Positions 21,855 to 32,700 of a stretch of DNA of 64,000 bases are shown one piece after another. The DNA lies in NCBI GenBank assembly GCA_039621445.1, contig CP154956.1:53925143-53989142 (forward strand), given 5' to 3'. The position numbers were made by a program, and so were the translations under genes. Numbering within the stretch: position 1 is the first letter of the stretch; each line of letters starts with the position of its first letter. The stretch is from Euglena gracilis (taxonomy: Eukaryota > Euglenida > Euglenophyceae > Euglenales). The notes beneath the pieces are model-generated. The model was not told where the DNA came from. It saw only the letters and a list, made by a program, of their open reading frames with translations, and did no database searches.

Positions 21855-24422
21855 ATGCAAAGCACAGGCCCCAACCATCAATTCAACTATGCCTTATTAC
21901 AGGCATCATTGCAAGACATTGACCAAGAAACTGGGGATTGGAAGCTTTTATGTGAAAATGCTTCCAGTTCCCACGCCGATGAGGCACAATTGATTCAATT
22001 GTCACAATTGCAACACTTGTCATCATTGACAGTGGTCGGCGATGAGCCCTCCACATCATTGGCTTCAGAGGCTAATGCGGCCTCTTCCGCACTCACCTTG
22101 CCACAACGGGGGTATTCGCCTCTGTCTGCGGCAATGGTGCAGCTGCACACACCGGAGAGACCCGTGGTGATTCCGCCACCGGGCTTCTCTGGTGATGGTG
22201 GGTTGGAAACCCCGTGTTTCTTTCAACCACCACCCGCTCTTCCACCGGCAAGCCCTTACAGAGCTTTGCCACCACCCCCCGATATCGGGTGCTATCCCGT
22301 ACTACCTTGGCAACCGGAGACTCGCCTCGTGGTGCCGGAATTCTCCGGTACATCCCAACCCATGGATGACTATGGGAAGGGCACTGGTGAGCTCCTCACT
22401 ACTGAGGATGTGCAGGATATTGTTGCTCGGCTTCCAGGGGATCACCCCCTTGTGAGGCAGTTCAACCATGTGCAACAATGCGTTGCAGAGTGTGCAACCG
22501 CATTGAACAAAGTGCTTCAGTTTGATGAGGACAACCAGAAACATGTCTTCACCAAGCTGGAACACTGCTGGAATTACTTGCAGGAAGTTGGCAGATATTG
22601 CCAGAGGAACTTCGAAAGTGCGGGTATTGACCTTGCAAACTTTCGGGAAACCTTTGACAGAATATGCCAACAGCTCCCGCAAAACTTCCGGCAAATTAGT
22701 GAATGCATGCATGAAGCGGAAACGCGGAATGACTCCAAGTTTCTGCACTTGCATGGCTCACTACAACAGTTATCGGGACAAATGGAGTCCTGTTCATCTG
22801 CGTTGTTGCATTTGCAACAACAGTTGCATGCACGAGATTCCTCGTCTGCAACATCCAGCAGTGGTGGATTTGTGTCTATGGACCATTTCACCACATTGTC
22901 CGCAACTTTCCATGAATCGCAACACCGCATTATGCAGTTGTGCGATGAAACGGAAAAGTTTCGGCAATTCCAGTCACAAGCCAACGAGAATTTTGCTCCC
23001 CACACGTATGTGCGGCAGTTGGAGGAGCGACTTTCCCGTTTGGAGCAGAAAACCTGCTATTGTGACGCGAATCGGGATGGATTATCCAATCTGAGCGCGA
23101 AAGTCGCGGAAATGGCACAACGGCAGGATTCCCTGCAGTTGCAGTTGCAATCCGACATTGGCGGGATTAACTCGGCCATTGCGGGTTTGCAACAAAGCTA
23201 TTCCGCACTTTCCCACCGAGTTCCGGACATTAGCGGTATTCAGACTGCTATTGGGGAACTCCAGACCCGATATGCATCGGTGTCTACCAAAGTAACGGAA
23301 ATGCAGTCTCTACCTGCAGGTTCCAGTTCTCGGATTACCGAGAACCCTGATTTCAAGGCATTTTATGACAAAATGCTCACTAACAATCAGGAAACCTTGC
23401 AAGATTTCTGCAACAGCCTATTACGGCTTGAGGAATCGGTGAATCGGAATGCCCGATCCACGCAAAGTGAGATTACCAGGTTGGATGAGCGAATTTCCGC
23501 GTTGTTGGATAACCCACAACCTGGAAATTTGCCCATGGGTACCACAACCGTGTTGTCGGATAACCCTGCACCGGTTGCACCCACCACCACACCAACCAAG
23601 GTGACATCACCTTTGCAGATTCTCTCAAATGCTGTAAAAGCATTAATGGGACAACTCCAAATACTGGATAAGTCTCACGGGAAACTTGTCCAAGATGTTA
23701 CCGGAATTTCCGAAAGGATTCCGCACTTGGATGACTTTTCCCGTTACCGCAAGCGTATTCAGAGTCCGCGGGGCTCGACCTCATCACGGGGTTCGGGTTC
23801 CTCCGCGTTTTCACGCCAATCGGGCAATTCACGGTCATCGGGTCCCCGTTCCGGTGGTATTAGCCCCCGGATTCCGTTCCGCGATGAGCGGAAACACGGT
23901 ACCCCTCGGGGTAGGTCACCCGGTGCCCCGGCCAAGAAGCATGATTCTCATCGCGAGACATCGTGATCGCGTTCGCGAAGCGGATCATCTTCTTCGCGAT
24001 CCTCATCGGGAAAACCCCGATACACCGGTCATGGTCGACGGGATACCCGGTCACCACGACGGTTTGACGGGAAATCGGGAAACCGATCCCCCCGTTATCC
24101 AGATTCGCGACACAAATCTCGGTGTTCGCTTTGTGGATCGAGTGATCACCACTCATCCAAATGTCCGCCTTCTCGATCTCCCCGCCCTGGCCCACGTCAT
24201 CGCGGTATGAATCGCGGTGACAAGGGTCACTCCTCCAACCGCCATAAAGTCGGTTTCAAGATATCTTGTTTGGAGGATGACACCCCGGCTTCGGGCAGGG
24301 AGGGGGATGAGACCACGGATACCGATTTCGACGAGGCCCGCATGGCGGTGCGCACGTTGAAATCTGTTTATACCTCTAAAAGGCCCATAGCCGGCTATTC
24401 GGCCGGTTCGGACCTGGAGTAG
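21855..24422 (+). CDS. Gag polyprotein with internal UGA, element 1
   Basis: The first good ATG is at 21855. From there one frame runs 703 codons to a TGA (23964-23966), continues in the same frame and ends at TAG (24420-24422), 855 codons in all. The N-terminal part is proline-rich. The middle (about residues 180-600) is glutamine- and leucine-rich and alpha-helical, with coiled-coil character. The C-terminal part is an SR/RS-rich basic tail that runs straight across the TGA (ETS-stop-SRSRSGSS). A single CCHC zinc knuckle follows (C-x2-C-x4-H-x4-C at about 24123-24164), as in nucleocapsid. The TGA is thus either a recent CGA-to-TGA nonsense change or a programmed readthrough site. I favour mutation, since the next base is T. 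Confidence 0.8.
24123..24164 (+). other. CCHC zinc knuckle of Gag (nucleocapsid)
   Basis: The codons read CSLC-GSSD-H-HSSK-C, a perfect C-x2-C-x4-H-x4-C retroviral-type knuckle flanked by arginine- and serine-rich sequence. It lies beyond the in-frame TGA, so functional Gag needs the region after that stop. This supports the TGA being secondary or bypassed. Confidence 0.85.
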
Positions 24423-24458
24423 GGGAGCCCGAGGTCCGAGGGCACGGACCTCTGGGCT
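24420..24458 (+). promoter_or_regulatory. Candidate UAG readthrough signal between gag and pol
   Basis: The gag TAG (24420-24422) is followed by GGG and then by a stem: AGCCCGAGGTCCG (24426-24438) pairs with CGGACCTC-T-GGGCT (24445-24458), 13 base pairs with one bulged T and a 6-nt AGGGCA loop. Pol continues in the same frame with no other stop. A same-frame UAG-G with a stable structure within 8 nt is the arrangement that gammaretroviruses use for Gag-Pol expression by stop-codon suppression. That this hairpin works the same way is an inference. Confidence 0.6.
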
Positions 24459-27400
24459 GATGAACAGATGGAGGTAGGACCTGATCAACCCTGCCCCCCC
24501 TGCCCATCTGCCTTCCTGGTCGGTACCCGGAAAATTTTCGGGTCCCCCACCCCCCACTCCAACTTTCCGCTCGGAATGTTGTGCAAAGTAGGAAAGGGTT
24601 CATGGGAAAGCTGGCAAGAAAACGTATTTTCGCCAGACCCTTCACTTTGCTTACCCCCCATGGAACTTTTGGTCCAAGCGGAAATCAAAATCCAAAATTT
24701 TTGTGCAAAAGTCAAAATTCTCATTGACACTGGTTGTCGCATTGCACTACTTTTTCGGTTCGGGTTGATACCAACCCCCCTCTTGGTGAAAGCCAAGAAG
24801 CCGATCAAAATTACGACGGCTGACAACACCCCCATGTGCGGTGGTGACTTGGGATGCTTTTTGGACATAGTCCTACCCCTCATCCCCAAGCACCACTCAC
24901 ACCCCCCCCAACCGCAAAATTTTCTGGATACCTGGGGATATGAATCCGGAATCCATGGTTCTGACGTAATCCTGGGATACCCCTTTTTACGTCAGCACCG
25001 GCTGGTAGTGGATTGCCACTCCCACGGTTTGCGCACATCACCATTCTCTTCACTTCTCCCCAAACCCTCATCACCTGTGGCGTCAACCGCGATAGCCACC
25101 AATTTTTCCACACCGTTTTCGAAAACTTTTACCCCGTTACCAACCACACCAACCAACGTTTTCCACACCGGGTGTACCGAGAAAGTTCACCCCCTGCCCG
25201 TTGACACACCAACTTTCGTTCCCCATGAGGCAGGGCAAGCGAGTAGCGGTACCCCCCTCGTTCCACTGGGTTACAAGACGAAAGCCCAAAGGCCTGAAGT
25301 ACGTACGGTGTCGAGTAGTCGCCCAGCTGCACCAATACCCCGTTTTCCACCAGATGTATCGCTTTCAGATACCTCTGTACACCCCCCAGCAGCTACAACA
25401 GCGCATCCCAACTTTTACACACACCCCCACCAGACCAACATGCGCGACCAGGACCACTACACCGACACTTCCTTCCAATGTGTGCACTGTAGGAGAATTT
25501 CCGCCCAGCCAGATTTCGATTGTGGATGTTTAGTCCAAACACCAACACTAATCCCGATTTCGCGTAACCATACACTTGGTTGCGGATCGCAATGCGCGAC
25601 CGTACATCAAGTGCTCCAACAACGAGGTATTGCCTTGTTGTTTGGGACCGCGAAATCCGTGTCACACACCTCCCCCACCTCCATCTGGCATGATATGGAC
25701 TGGGTATGCACCCATCCAACCCATCAACCCTTGGGAATGCCCCTTGGGAGTGTGGATGACACACCCTTGACCTATGTTTGCGGATCCCTGAATTGCGTTA
25801 CCGCTCTTCAACCCGCGAACCAGGTCGACACCTACGCGATGCGCGTATGGAACGCATTTAATTTTGGTCAATACCGTATTTTGGAGGAATGGTTCTCCAA
25901 AATCGCGGCTTTGGCTGATTCCTTCGATTTGTCGTTGGAAATTGATGCGTTCTCATCAAAAGCGCATGCGCGCTTGTCGCGATATTGGTCGCGACATACC
26001 AACGCATTTCTTAAATTCTGGGGTGATACGGTGCTGTGGATGCATCCTCCCCCAAAGTTTATCCCGGATGTGGTGGAGAAAATTCTCCGCGATGAAGCGC
26101 GAGGAGCTCTCCTCATACCCGTCAATCCGAATGCGGATTGGTTTCACCAACTATCCCATGTGTGTTTTCATTGGTGGGATTTACCCGCTGATGTACCACT
26201 ATTTGAGGATTTTTGTGGTATATTATTACCACCTGTTAAAGAAATCATTTTTCGCATTTGTTTCTTCGACGCATTCGGAATATCCGATGTGCGTGTGCCA
26301 AGATACCTTGGTACCAATGGGGATGCCACACCCTCAACGCAGATTTCTGCGGTCATTGAGAGTGCGGACCAACACCCCAAGTCTGCTGACTATTGTTCGC
26401 GAATTGCTCGCGAATTCCATGGTGTACTGGATAACCCAGTTTACGCCTGCGACATCGACCCCGCGATTCGCGGTCCGTTCGGTGTTTGCAAAATCGAGCT
26501 CAAGGATGGCGCTAAACCTATGCACCGGAAATTCTTCCGTTGTTCGGGTGAACGCGAACAGGCTCTCAACGAGATGATTGAAAAGCTCATCCAGCGGAAG
26601 TGGATTATCCCTTCCAAGAGCGAGTGGACATCACAAGCTTTTGTGGTGCCCAAACCCGCTGACCAGTCTGGTCAGAAGAAGTGGAGACTGGTGCTGGATT
26701 ACCGGTACCTGAACTCCCAAACAAAGGATGACCCCTTCCCGTTACCGCTGATCGAGGATTTGATCACAAAACAATCGGATAACCGGTTGTGGTCAATCTT
26801 TGATCTGGAAGACGGTTTCCATCAGATGCATTTGCATCCTGATTCGCAACCGTACACGGCATTCGTGACATCCAAGGGTGTGTACCAATGGACGGTACTC
26901 CCCATGGGTGTTAAGAATGGCCCAGCCATGTTTCAACGCATGATCCAGTGGGTTTTGCGCGATTTACCGTTTGCTCTGGTGTACATCGATGATGTACTGG
27001 TGGGAACCCAACCGCCATCCGCGAAATCGGGCGAGGATATCCTCGACCCGCATTACCGCGATGTGCGCGCGGTATTATCCGCGTTCCAAAAGCATGTGCT
27101 TTTTGTGAAGGGTTCCAAAATGCACCTGTTTCGCAAAATTATTAAGTTTTGCGGACACATCCTGAGCAACGGGCAGCGTAAAGCCGCACCCAGTAAGATG
27201 GAGGCCATTAAGAAATGGACTCCTGAAGTCATTAAGACCTTAACGCATTTAAAGGGATTTTTGGGATTAGCCCAATACTACGCGATTTACATGAAAGATT
27301 TCGCGAAAATCGCGGTACCCCTAACCCGACAACTCAAAAATCGGACACCCGATAACGCAAAAGTCATTTGGGATGACCAAATGCGCGAGGCCTTGAATAA

Positions 27401-29549
27401 AATCAAGGACTTGCTCCTCGAGAACGTGGTTCTCGATATCGCGGATCCATACAAACCGTATGTCCTGGAGGTCGACAGCAGCGATTACGCTGTTGGCGGG
27501 GTTCTTAGCCAGCATAATGCGGCGAATGAACTCCGACCTGTGGCTTTCTTTAGCAGGAAGCTACAGGGCGACAACGGGAAAGGACAGGTTAAATGGAGCA
27601 TTCGCGAAAAGGAGACATATGCCATTGTGCTAATTCTCCAGAAGTTCCGCAGCTGGATAGCCAGCAGCCTAGTCCAGATACTGGTGTTGACGGATCATGA
27701 GAGCCTTCAACACTGGTATACCGAGGACCTGAACAAGGCCATGTCATCAGTTGGCAGAAGATGCCGATGGCATGAGTTCCTGAGCCAGTTTAACCTGGTC
27801 GTAGTTTATACCCCAGGTCATACGCAAAAAGTTGCGGATCCTCTCAGCCGAGCCCCCTGGTATTATCCTGGGAACCCGGATGAGGGTGATGCGACTTTTC
27901 ATGGCAGCCATGAGGCTGACCAGTTCGCACGTCGATCCGACGCTGCGGACAACATGCTCGATTCACTACCGGTTTCCCGGGTGTATCGCAGCATCGCCAT
28001 TTCACCATTGCGTGGAAGGCGCCGGCGTGGACGCACTGCCGGACCCCGTCGCATTACGCGTACGGAAACTCCTACCCCCCTATTTTTCCGCGAATGGGAT
28101 TATTCGCGTGACCCTGTATATAGTACCATTGTGAATAGACTTCGTAATGGTGAATCCATAGAGAATTACTCTCTATCACCATTGCGGCTTATTTTCCGGA
28201 ATGATTCTGGTTATAAATATTGTATACCCCAAGACCTGGTTGATGATGTGATTTTGAGCTATCACAACCATGGTCACCCTGGGGCCCCCAAACTTCTTTC
28301 ACTAGTGGGTCGCAGATATTGCACAACCCTGAGTGAAAAAGAATTATATTCGCGCTGTTTGCGAATTTCGCAACGGTGCCAAATTTGTCAGGCTGTGAAA
28401 CCGCGCAGAGGTACCCCCCCTGGTACGATGGACTTTTTCCCCGTACCACCTGACATTTTTACGTCCCTCTGCATGGATTTTCTCGAACTTGAACCTTGCA
28501 AAGGATCAGATGACAAAATTTACGATTACGTTTTTGTTGTCGTCTGTCGGCTGAGTGGGTACATAGTAGCCATTCCATGCCGGAAAGCAGGGTTGACAGC
28601 CCAAATTTTGGCATCCATATTCCTGGAGAAATGCATCTGCTTAATGGGTTTACCGAACGAAATCGTGAGTGATCAAGATCACTTGATCTCTTCGCGGTTT
28701 TTCACAACTTTGTGCGGTTTACTCGGCATTGAGCAGCATTTTTCCATTATATACCGCCCGAAAGGCAATGGTAGAGCCGAGGCAGCCGTGAAATCCGTTG
28801 TCAATATGCTTCGCCTTTCACTGGCTGACTCGGGTAAGAATTGGTTATCCGTTCTTCATTGGTGTTTATTTTACATCAATACCTTGCCAGGGTTGGTATT
28901 ACCACACTCACCGTACAAAATTGTTTTCGGACGAGACCCTCCGGCCATAGGGGATATCCCCTCGGAGAGACCCGCCCGAAGTAGCGTCAGCTGTGAAACG
29001 TGGTTTGCAGAAGTGGAATCACTCCGCTCTGCAGTCCAATCACGTATCACAGAAATTCATTCCAACAAACGGAAATCGTTTTTACAAAACTTCAACACAC
29101 CTGTGTATAGTCCAGGTGACCGCGTGTGGGTACGGAATAACCGCACCCGCATGCAATCTTCCAAGCTAGATCCTCTTTGGCTCGGCCCATGCGAAATTTT
29201 GGAGAGATTAGGTAGTAGCGGGCGATATAAAGTTGCCTTGCCCAACGGGATTGAGGACGTCCATATGGACGACTTCAAACCGTACCTAAGCCCCCCAGAC
29301 GGAAAAGCTATACCCTGCCTATATTTCAAGCCCCGTTCCAGATTACCTGAAACGGACGACTTTGTGGTCGATAAGATAATAGACCACAAGGTCGACAGGG
29401 GTGTGCACTACTGGAAAGTTCGCTGGAAAGGGTATGGGCCAGAGGAGGACACTTGGGAGCCAGCATCCAGTTTTGTTGGATATGTCCAACAGGATTGGAA
29501 GCTGTGGAACAAGCGCAATAACATAGACATAAACATAAACACCTTCTGA
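24423..29549 (+). CDS. Pol polyprotein: protease, RT, RNase H, integrase, chromodomain (element 1)
   Basis: It is in frame with Gag after the single TAG. The first ATG is at 24468, giving 1693 aa from there. Numbering from that ATG: aspartic protease with LIDTG at 86-89; an atypically long linker of about 500 aa rich in Thr/His/Pro with several C-x2-C words; RT from about 650 with FDLEDGFHQ and YIDD at 839-842 (26982-26993); RNase H with [10 protein letters not shown] and TDHES; integrase with an H/H/C-x2-C zinc finger near 1265-1310 and a D, D-x35-E core (VSDQD ... GRAEAAV, about 28668-28782); a GPY/F-like module (LGPCEI); and a C-terminal chromodomain ([19 protein letters not shown], about 29404-29460). 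The frame is complete. The chromodomain places it among chromoviruses, where it directs integration to particular chromatin. Confidence 0.92.
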   Translation, partial: GSPRSEGTDLWADEQMEVGPDQPCPPCPSAFLVGTRKIFGSPTPHSNFPLGMLCKVGKGSWESWQENVFSPDPSLCLPPMELLVQAEIKIQNFCAKVKILIDTGCRIALLFRFGLIPTPLLVKAKKPIKITTADNTPMCGGDLGCFLDIVLPLIPKHHSHPPQPQNFLDTWGYESGIHGSDVILGYPFLRQHRLVVDCHSHGLRTSPFSSLLPKPSSPVASTAIATNFSTPFSKTFTPLPTTPTNVFHTGCTEKVHPLPVDTPTFVPHEAGQASSGTPLVPLGYKTKAQRPEVRTVSSSRPAAPIPRFPPDVSLSDTSVHPPAATTAHPNFYTHPHQTNMRDQDHYTDTSFQCVHCRRISAQPDFDCGCLVQTPTLIPISRNHTLGCGSQCATVHQVLQQRGIALLFGTAKSVSHTSPTSIWHDMDWVCTHPTHQPLGMPLGSVDDTPLTYVCGSLNCVTALQPANQVDTYAMRVWNAFNFGQYRILEEWFSKIAALADSFDLSLEIDAFSSKAHARLSRYWSRHTNAFLKFWGDTVLWMHPPPKFIPDVVEKILRDEARGALLIPVNPNADWFHQLSHVCFHWWDLPADVPLFEDFCGILLPPVKEIIFRICFFDAFGISDVRVPRYLGTNGDATPSTQISAVIESADQHPKSADYCSRIAREFHGVLDNPVYACDIDPAIRGPFGVCKIELKDGAKPMHRKFFRCSGEREQALNEMIEKLIQRKWIIPSKSEWTSQAFVVPKPADQSGQKKWRLVLDYRYLNSQTKDDPFPLPLIEDLITKQSDNRLWSIFDLEDGFHQMHLHPDSQPYTAFVTSKGVYQWTVLPMGVKNGPAMFQRMIQWVLRDLPFALVYIDDVLVGTQPPSAKSGEDILDPHYRDVRAVLSAFQKHVLFVKGSKMHLFRKIIKFCGHILSNGQRKAAPSKMEAIKKWTPEVIKTLTHLKGFLGLAQYYAIYMKDFAKIAVPLTRQLKNRTPDNAKVIWDDQMREALNKIKDLLLENVVLDIADPYKPYVLEVDSSDYAVGGVLSQHNAANELRPVAFFSRKLQGDNGKGQVKWSIREKETYAIVLILQKFRSWIASSLVQILVLTDHESLQHWYTEDLNKAMSSVGRRCRWHEFLSQFNLVVVYTPGHTQKVADPLSRAPWYYPGNPDEGDATFHGSHEADQFARRSDAADNMLDSLPVSRVYRSIAISPLRGRRRRGRTAGPRRITRTETPTPLFFREWDYSRDPVYSTIVNRLRNGESIENYSLSPLRLIFRNDSGYKYCIPQDLVDDVILSYHNHGHPGAPKLLSLVGRRYCTTLSEKELYSRCLRISQRCQICQAVKPRRGTPPGTMDFFPVPPDIFTSLCMDFLELEPCKGSDDKIYDYVFVVVCRLSGYIVAIPCRKAGLTAQILASIFLEKCICLMGLPNEIVSDQDHLISSRFFTTLCGLLGIEQHFSIIYRPKGNGRAEAAVKSVVNMLRLSLADSGKNWLSVLHWCLFYINTLPGLVLPHSPYKIVFGRDPPAIGDIPSERPARSSVSCETWFAEVESLRSAVQSRITEIHSNKRKSFLQNFNTPVYSPGDRVWVRNNRTRMQSSKLDPLWLGPCEILERLGSSGRYKVALPNGIEDVHMDDFKPYLSPPDGKAIPCLYFKPRSRLPETDDFVVDKIIDHKVDRGVHYWKVRWKGYGPEEDTWEPASSFVGYVQQDWKLWNKRNNIDININTF

Positions 29550-29744
29550 AACGATTTCGTTTTGGAGAATGCGTGTGTTTTATGTGAATGTTGCGCGTTT
29601 ATACCCCCCCCTGCACTTCATTATTTCTCTATCTTTCTCGCAGAGTTTTGATTAAGATAGAAGCCTTGCTTTTTCAGTGCTCTCGCACTCAAATCGACTG
29701 ACAACAAGGTTATCCTTAGTTGTCGTCGTCGTTCGGGTAGCATC
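29550..29744 (+). promoter_or_regulatory. pol-to-accessory ORF spacer with candidate 3' splice site
   Basis: TTATTTCTCTATCTTTCTCG-CAG|AG ends at 29643, about 100 bp before the next ATG. It has a long pyrimidine tract and CAG, the look of a strong 3' splice acceptor. It would allow a spliced subgenomic mRNA to express the downstream ORF, as env is expressed in retroviruses. No donor can be fixed from sequence alone. Confidence 0.45.
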
Positions 29745-32700
29745 ATGCTGCCTGGGCGCGGACCTGGACCAGGTCCACCATGGCCGCAGCCTTCTGGCGC
29801 GCCATACCCTCAGTACCCTCAGTATGCTGAGGCCCCGATTCCGGGTGCCCCACATGCTGAGAGGGTTTCAGCCCCGGTATTCGCCGCGGCTACCAGCAGC
29901 CGGTCCGCATATGCGGTACCAGATCCATCTGCCGTCCAGCAGCCGGCACCTCAGCCACCAGTGCAGCGCAGATCGCGCCTGCCCCCGTATGCGGGAGAGA
30001 TGATCTTCCGCACTACGGAGACGTTGGAGCGGGCGATGCGTATGTGCGCACACCCCCCAACGGAGCCCTTTATGCAAGCCCTTTGGGATGCATACTGTGC
30101 TCAGCTGTTGGTGGTAGCCAACACCCCTGTGGCTCAGTGGTGTCCCTGCGGTCAAGCCCTGATGACGGGCAGACGATATTTCTCGTTCGCAGCCGATTCC
30201 GGCTTCGAACCCGGCGAGACCATGATGGACCTGGGCGTGTATGTGCCGCCCATGCTGCAAACGCAGACGCCGGTGGGATCCCACACCGTGCATATGCGTG
30301 AGCACACGCCCCCACCGGTAGGTGAGGCTGTGCATGTCCCACCTGGGATGACGAGAATTTTTGCTCGCCCGCCCTCGCCGCAGCGAATGCCGCCGCGCGA
30401 GCCGCCAGCGGAGCAATTTGTCTCGCGGTACGCGACGCACGCGGATTACCCGCGCGGCGCACGCGTGCTCCCAGCCGGACAGTCGGACGTGCCCTCTGAG
30501 GCATACGTCCAACACATGTTCATGCACTGGATGCCACAAGCATCATCGGTCGCCCCTGCCCCTGGCGTTGAGCCACGGAGGCAGGAGGAGCCCATAGTGG
30601 TGGAGGATGAACCTCCCCACCGTGAGGCAGCCCGACCGCCCAGTGCAGCCCCTGTCCAGACTGGGGATGTCCCCCGTCGGCAGGAGGCTCCCTACTATCA
30701 TATGGCACCTCCGGGAACCGAGCAGGATGAGCTTGCTCGGCACTTCCTGCAGGAGCCAGTATTCGCGTCTGAAGAGCACCGGACGAGGTATTACGCCTCT
30801 CTGGCTGCCCTTCAGGGTCGTGGATACACCCCCTACCATCCGTACCAGCCGCAGCTGCGGGTGGCGACCCCGGTATTACCCGGTGAGCCCCCGGCAGGAG
30901 CGGCAGGATTACCTGCCACCCTGAAGCGCGATAGGGTTACGGAGAACCTTACCCCACAGCCCAGGAGACCCAGCCCACGGGACGCGGAAGGCGGTGCGGC
31001 AATGCAGGTGGAAGCCAGCCAGGATTCCCTGGCCGGGCAACCACCGGCAGTGGCACAGGCAGCGATGAGCCGTCCTGTTGCCGCAATGCCTCCGCCGATC
31101 CCTCCGGTATGGAAGGAGCCGCGACCTCCTACGCCGAAACCAAGCCCACGCCAGGCTCCTAGCCAGCGCCCAGCCACGCCGTCACCGCGACGTGCAGCGG
31201 AACGGCAAGGTCCCTCCCCAGAGATGGAATGGGAAGGTACCGAACCGACTCCTGCCGCACCGAGCGCCCGACCCTCTGGTATTCGCCAGACAGGGAAGGA
31301 CAAAGGTAAGGCTGAGGGCAAAGGCAAGGGAGAAGGCAAAGGCGTGGCCGGCAAAGGTAAGGGTGAGGGCAAGGGTAAGGGTACAGCCCGTGAGGAGGAG
31401 GAAGAACCAGCAGAAGTCCTCTCGGACTTTGAGCAAATGCTCAGGTTCAAGGAGGAGCTGGAGGACGAAGGCTGGCGAATGCAGCATGATTACCATGTTG
31501 CAGGAAACCGCCCCGTCACCCCTCCGGAGGCAGTCATCGAGGTGGTATTACACCACACCGAGAACAGAGTCAGACAATTCCATTACGGAATTGACCTGTA
31601 CGCCTTCGAAGGTGAAGGTGGCAGACCCTTGCTGGATGCCCAGCCGGGTTTCTGGGAACTCTGGTTTTGGCTGGGATACCCCTGCCAGAACTGGGGTCTC
31701 TTCAGCGACTCCACTGGCCGCAGTTACCTGCACCAGTTAGGATTTCGGGACCAGCATGTGTTGGCCCGAAGGCTGAAGGCAATCTTCGACTGTATTCACA
31801 CAGTCGGGCCCCTCGGTGTGCAGTGGAAATACTACCCACTGAACCCCGACATCGAACGCCTGATCGAGGTGTTGTGGTGCAACAACCTCCAGGTGTGGCT
31901 GGTGAGCCATTACGGCTCCACCTTCCGCGTTAAGCGCGTTTCCCTGGCTTACCCACAGAGGTATGACCTCTGTTGTAAGTACTGCCGGCAGGAATTTCCT
32001 GTCGACTTCTGGGGATTCGGCGTGCGCGGAAGTCCTCCACCGCCTCGGGATAACCCGGGCCTGGAGATGGGACGCCGCATGCTTATGCATGTGTGCCGCG
32101 ACGCCCCGGATGTCCAGGGCAAAAGTCGCCGCGTCCATAAGCAGTGTATTTTTATGCTGCAACAGTTCTGGTGGCGAGCCTGGACCACCTACGTCATGGA
32201 GGTGTATATACATCTCCGTGACCCCCAGGACGATAGGCCTGGTATGGAAAGCTTGCCACCAGACTACGGCGACCCCGTTGAGGGACCTCGTCGTCGTCGG
32301 GTTATCGCCGACCTGCGCCCCAACTGGCACCTGGCCGGGATAGACCTGGAGGAACATTTGAGGCGACAGTTTGGCGGTACCCTCGACAGGGAGGTATTCC
32401 TCCAGCTGATGAATCACCCGAAGGCCATCCTCGACCTGGGTATGCCGATTCTGGCATGCGTGCAGGAGTTCGAGGACGGGTTTTTCGAGGTCTGGGAAGA
32501 CACGCGTTACCGCGGCTTCCTGGGCCCGAACAGGCCTGCCAACGCCTGGGTGCAGCCATCATGGCCGCCACCCTGGCCCAACAGCGCCAGCAGCAGCACG
32601 CTGGCCTTTTACAGGCTGGCGGATGCCCAGGGATGCCGATGGCACCCCGACGATCCTCGTTCGCCCGAGGATCTGCGCGCCTTCATCGCCCCAGAGGATG

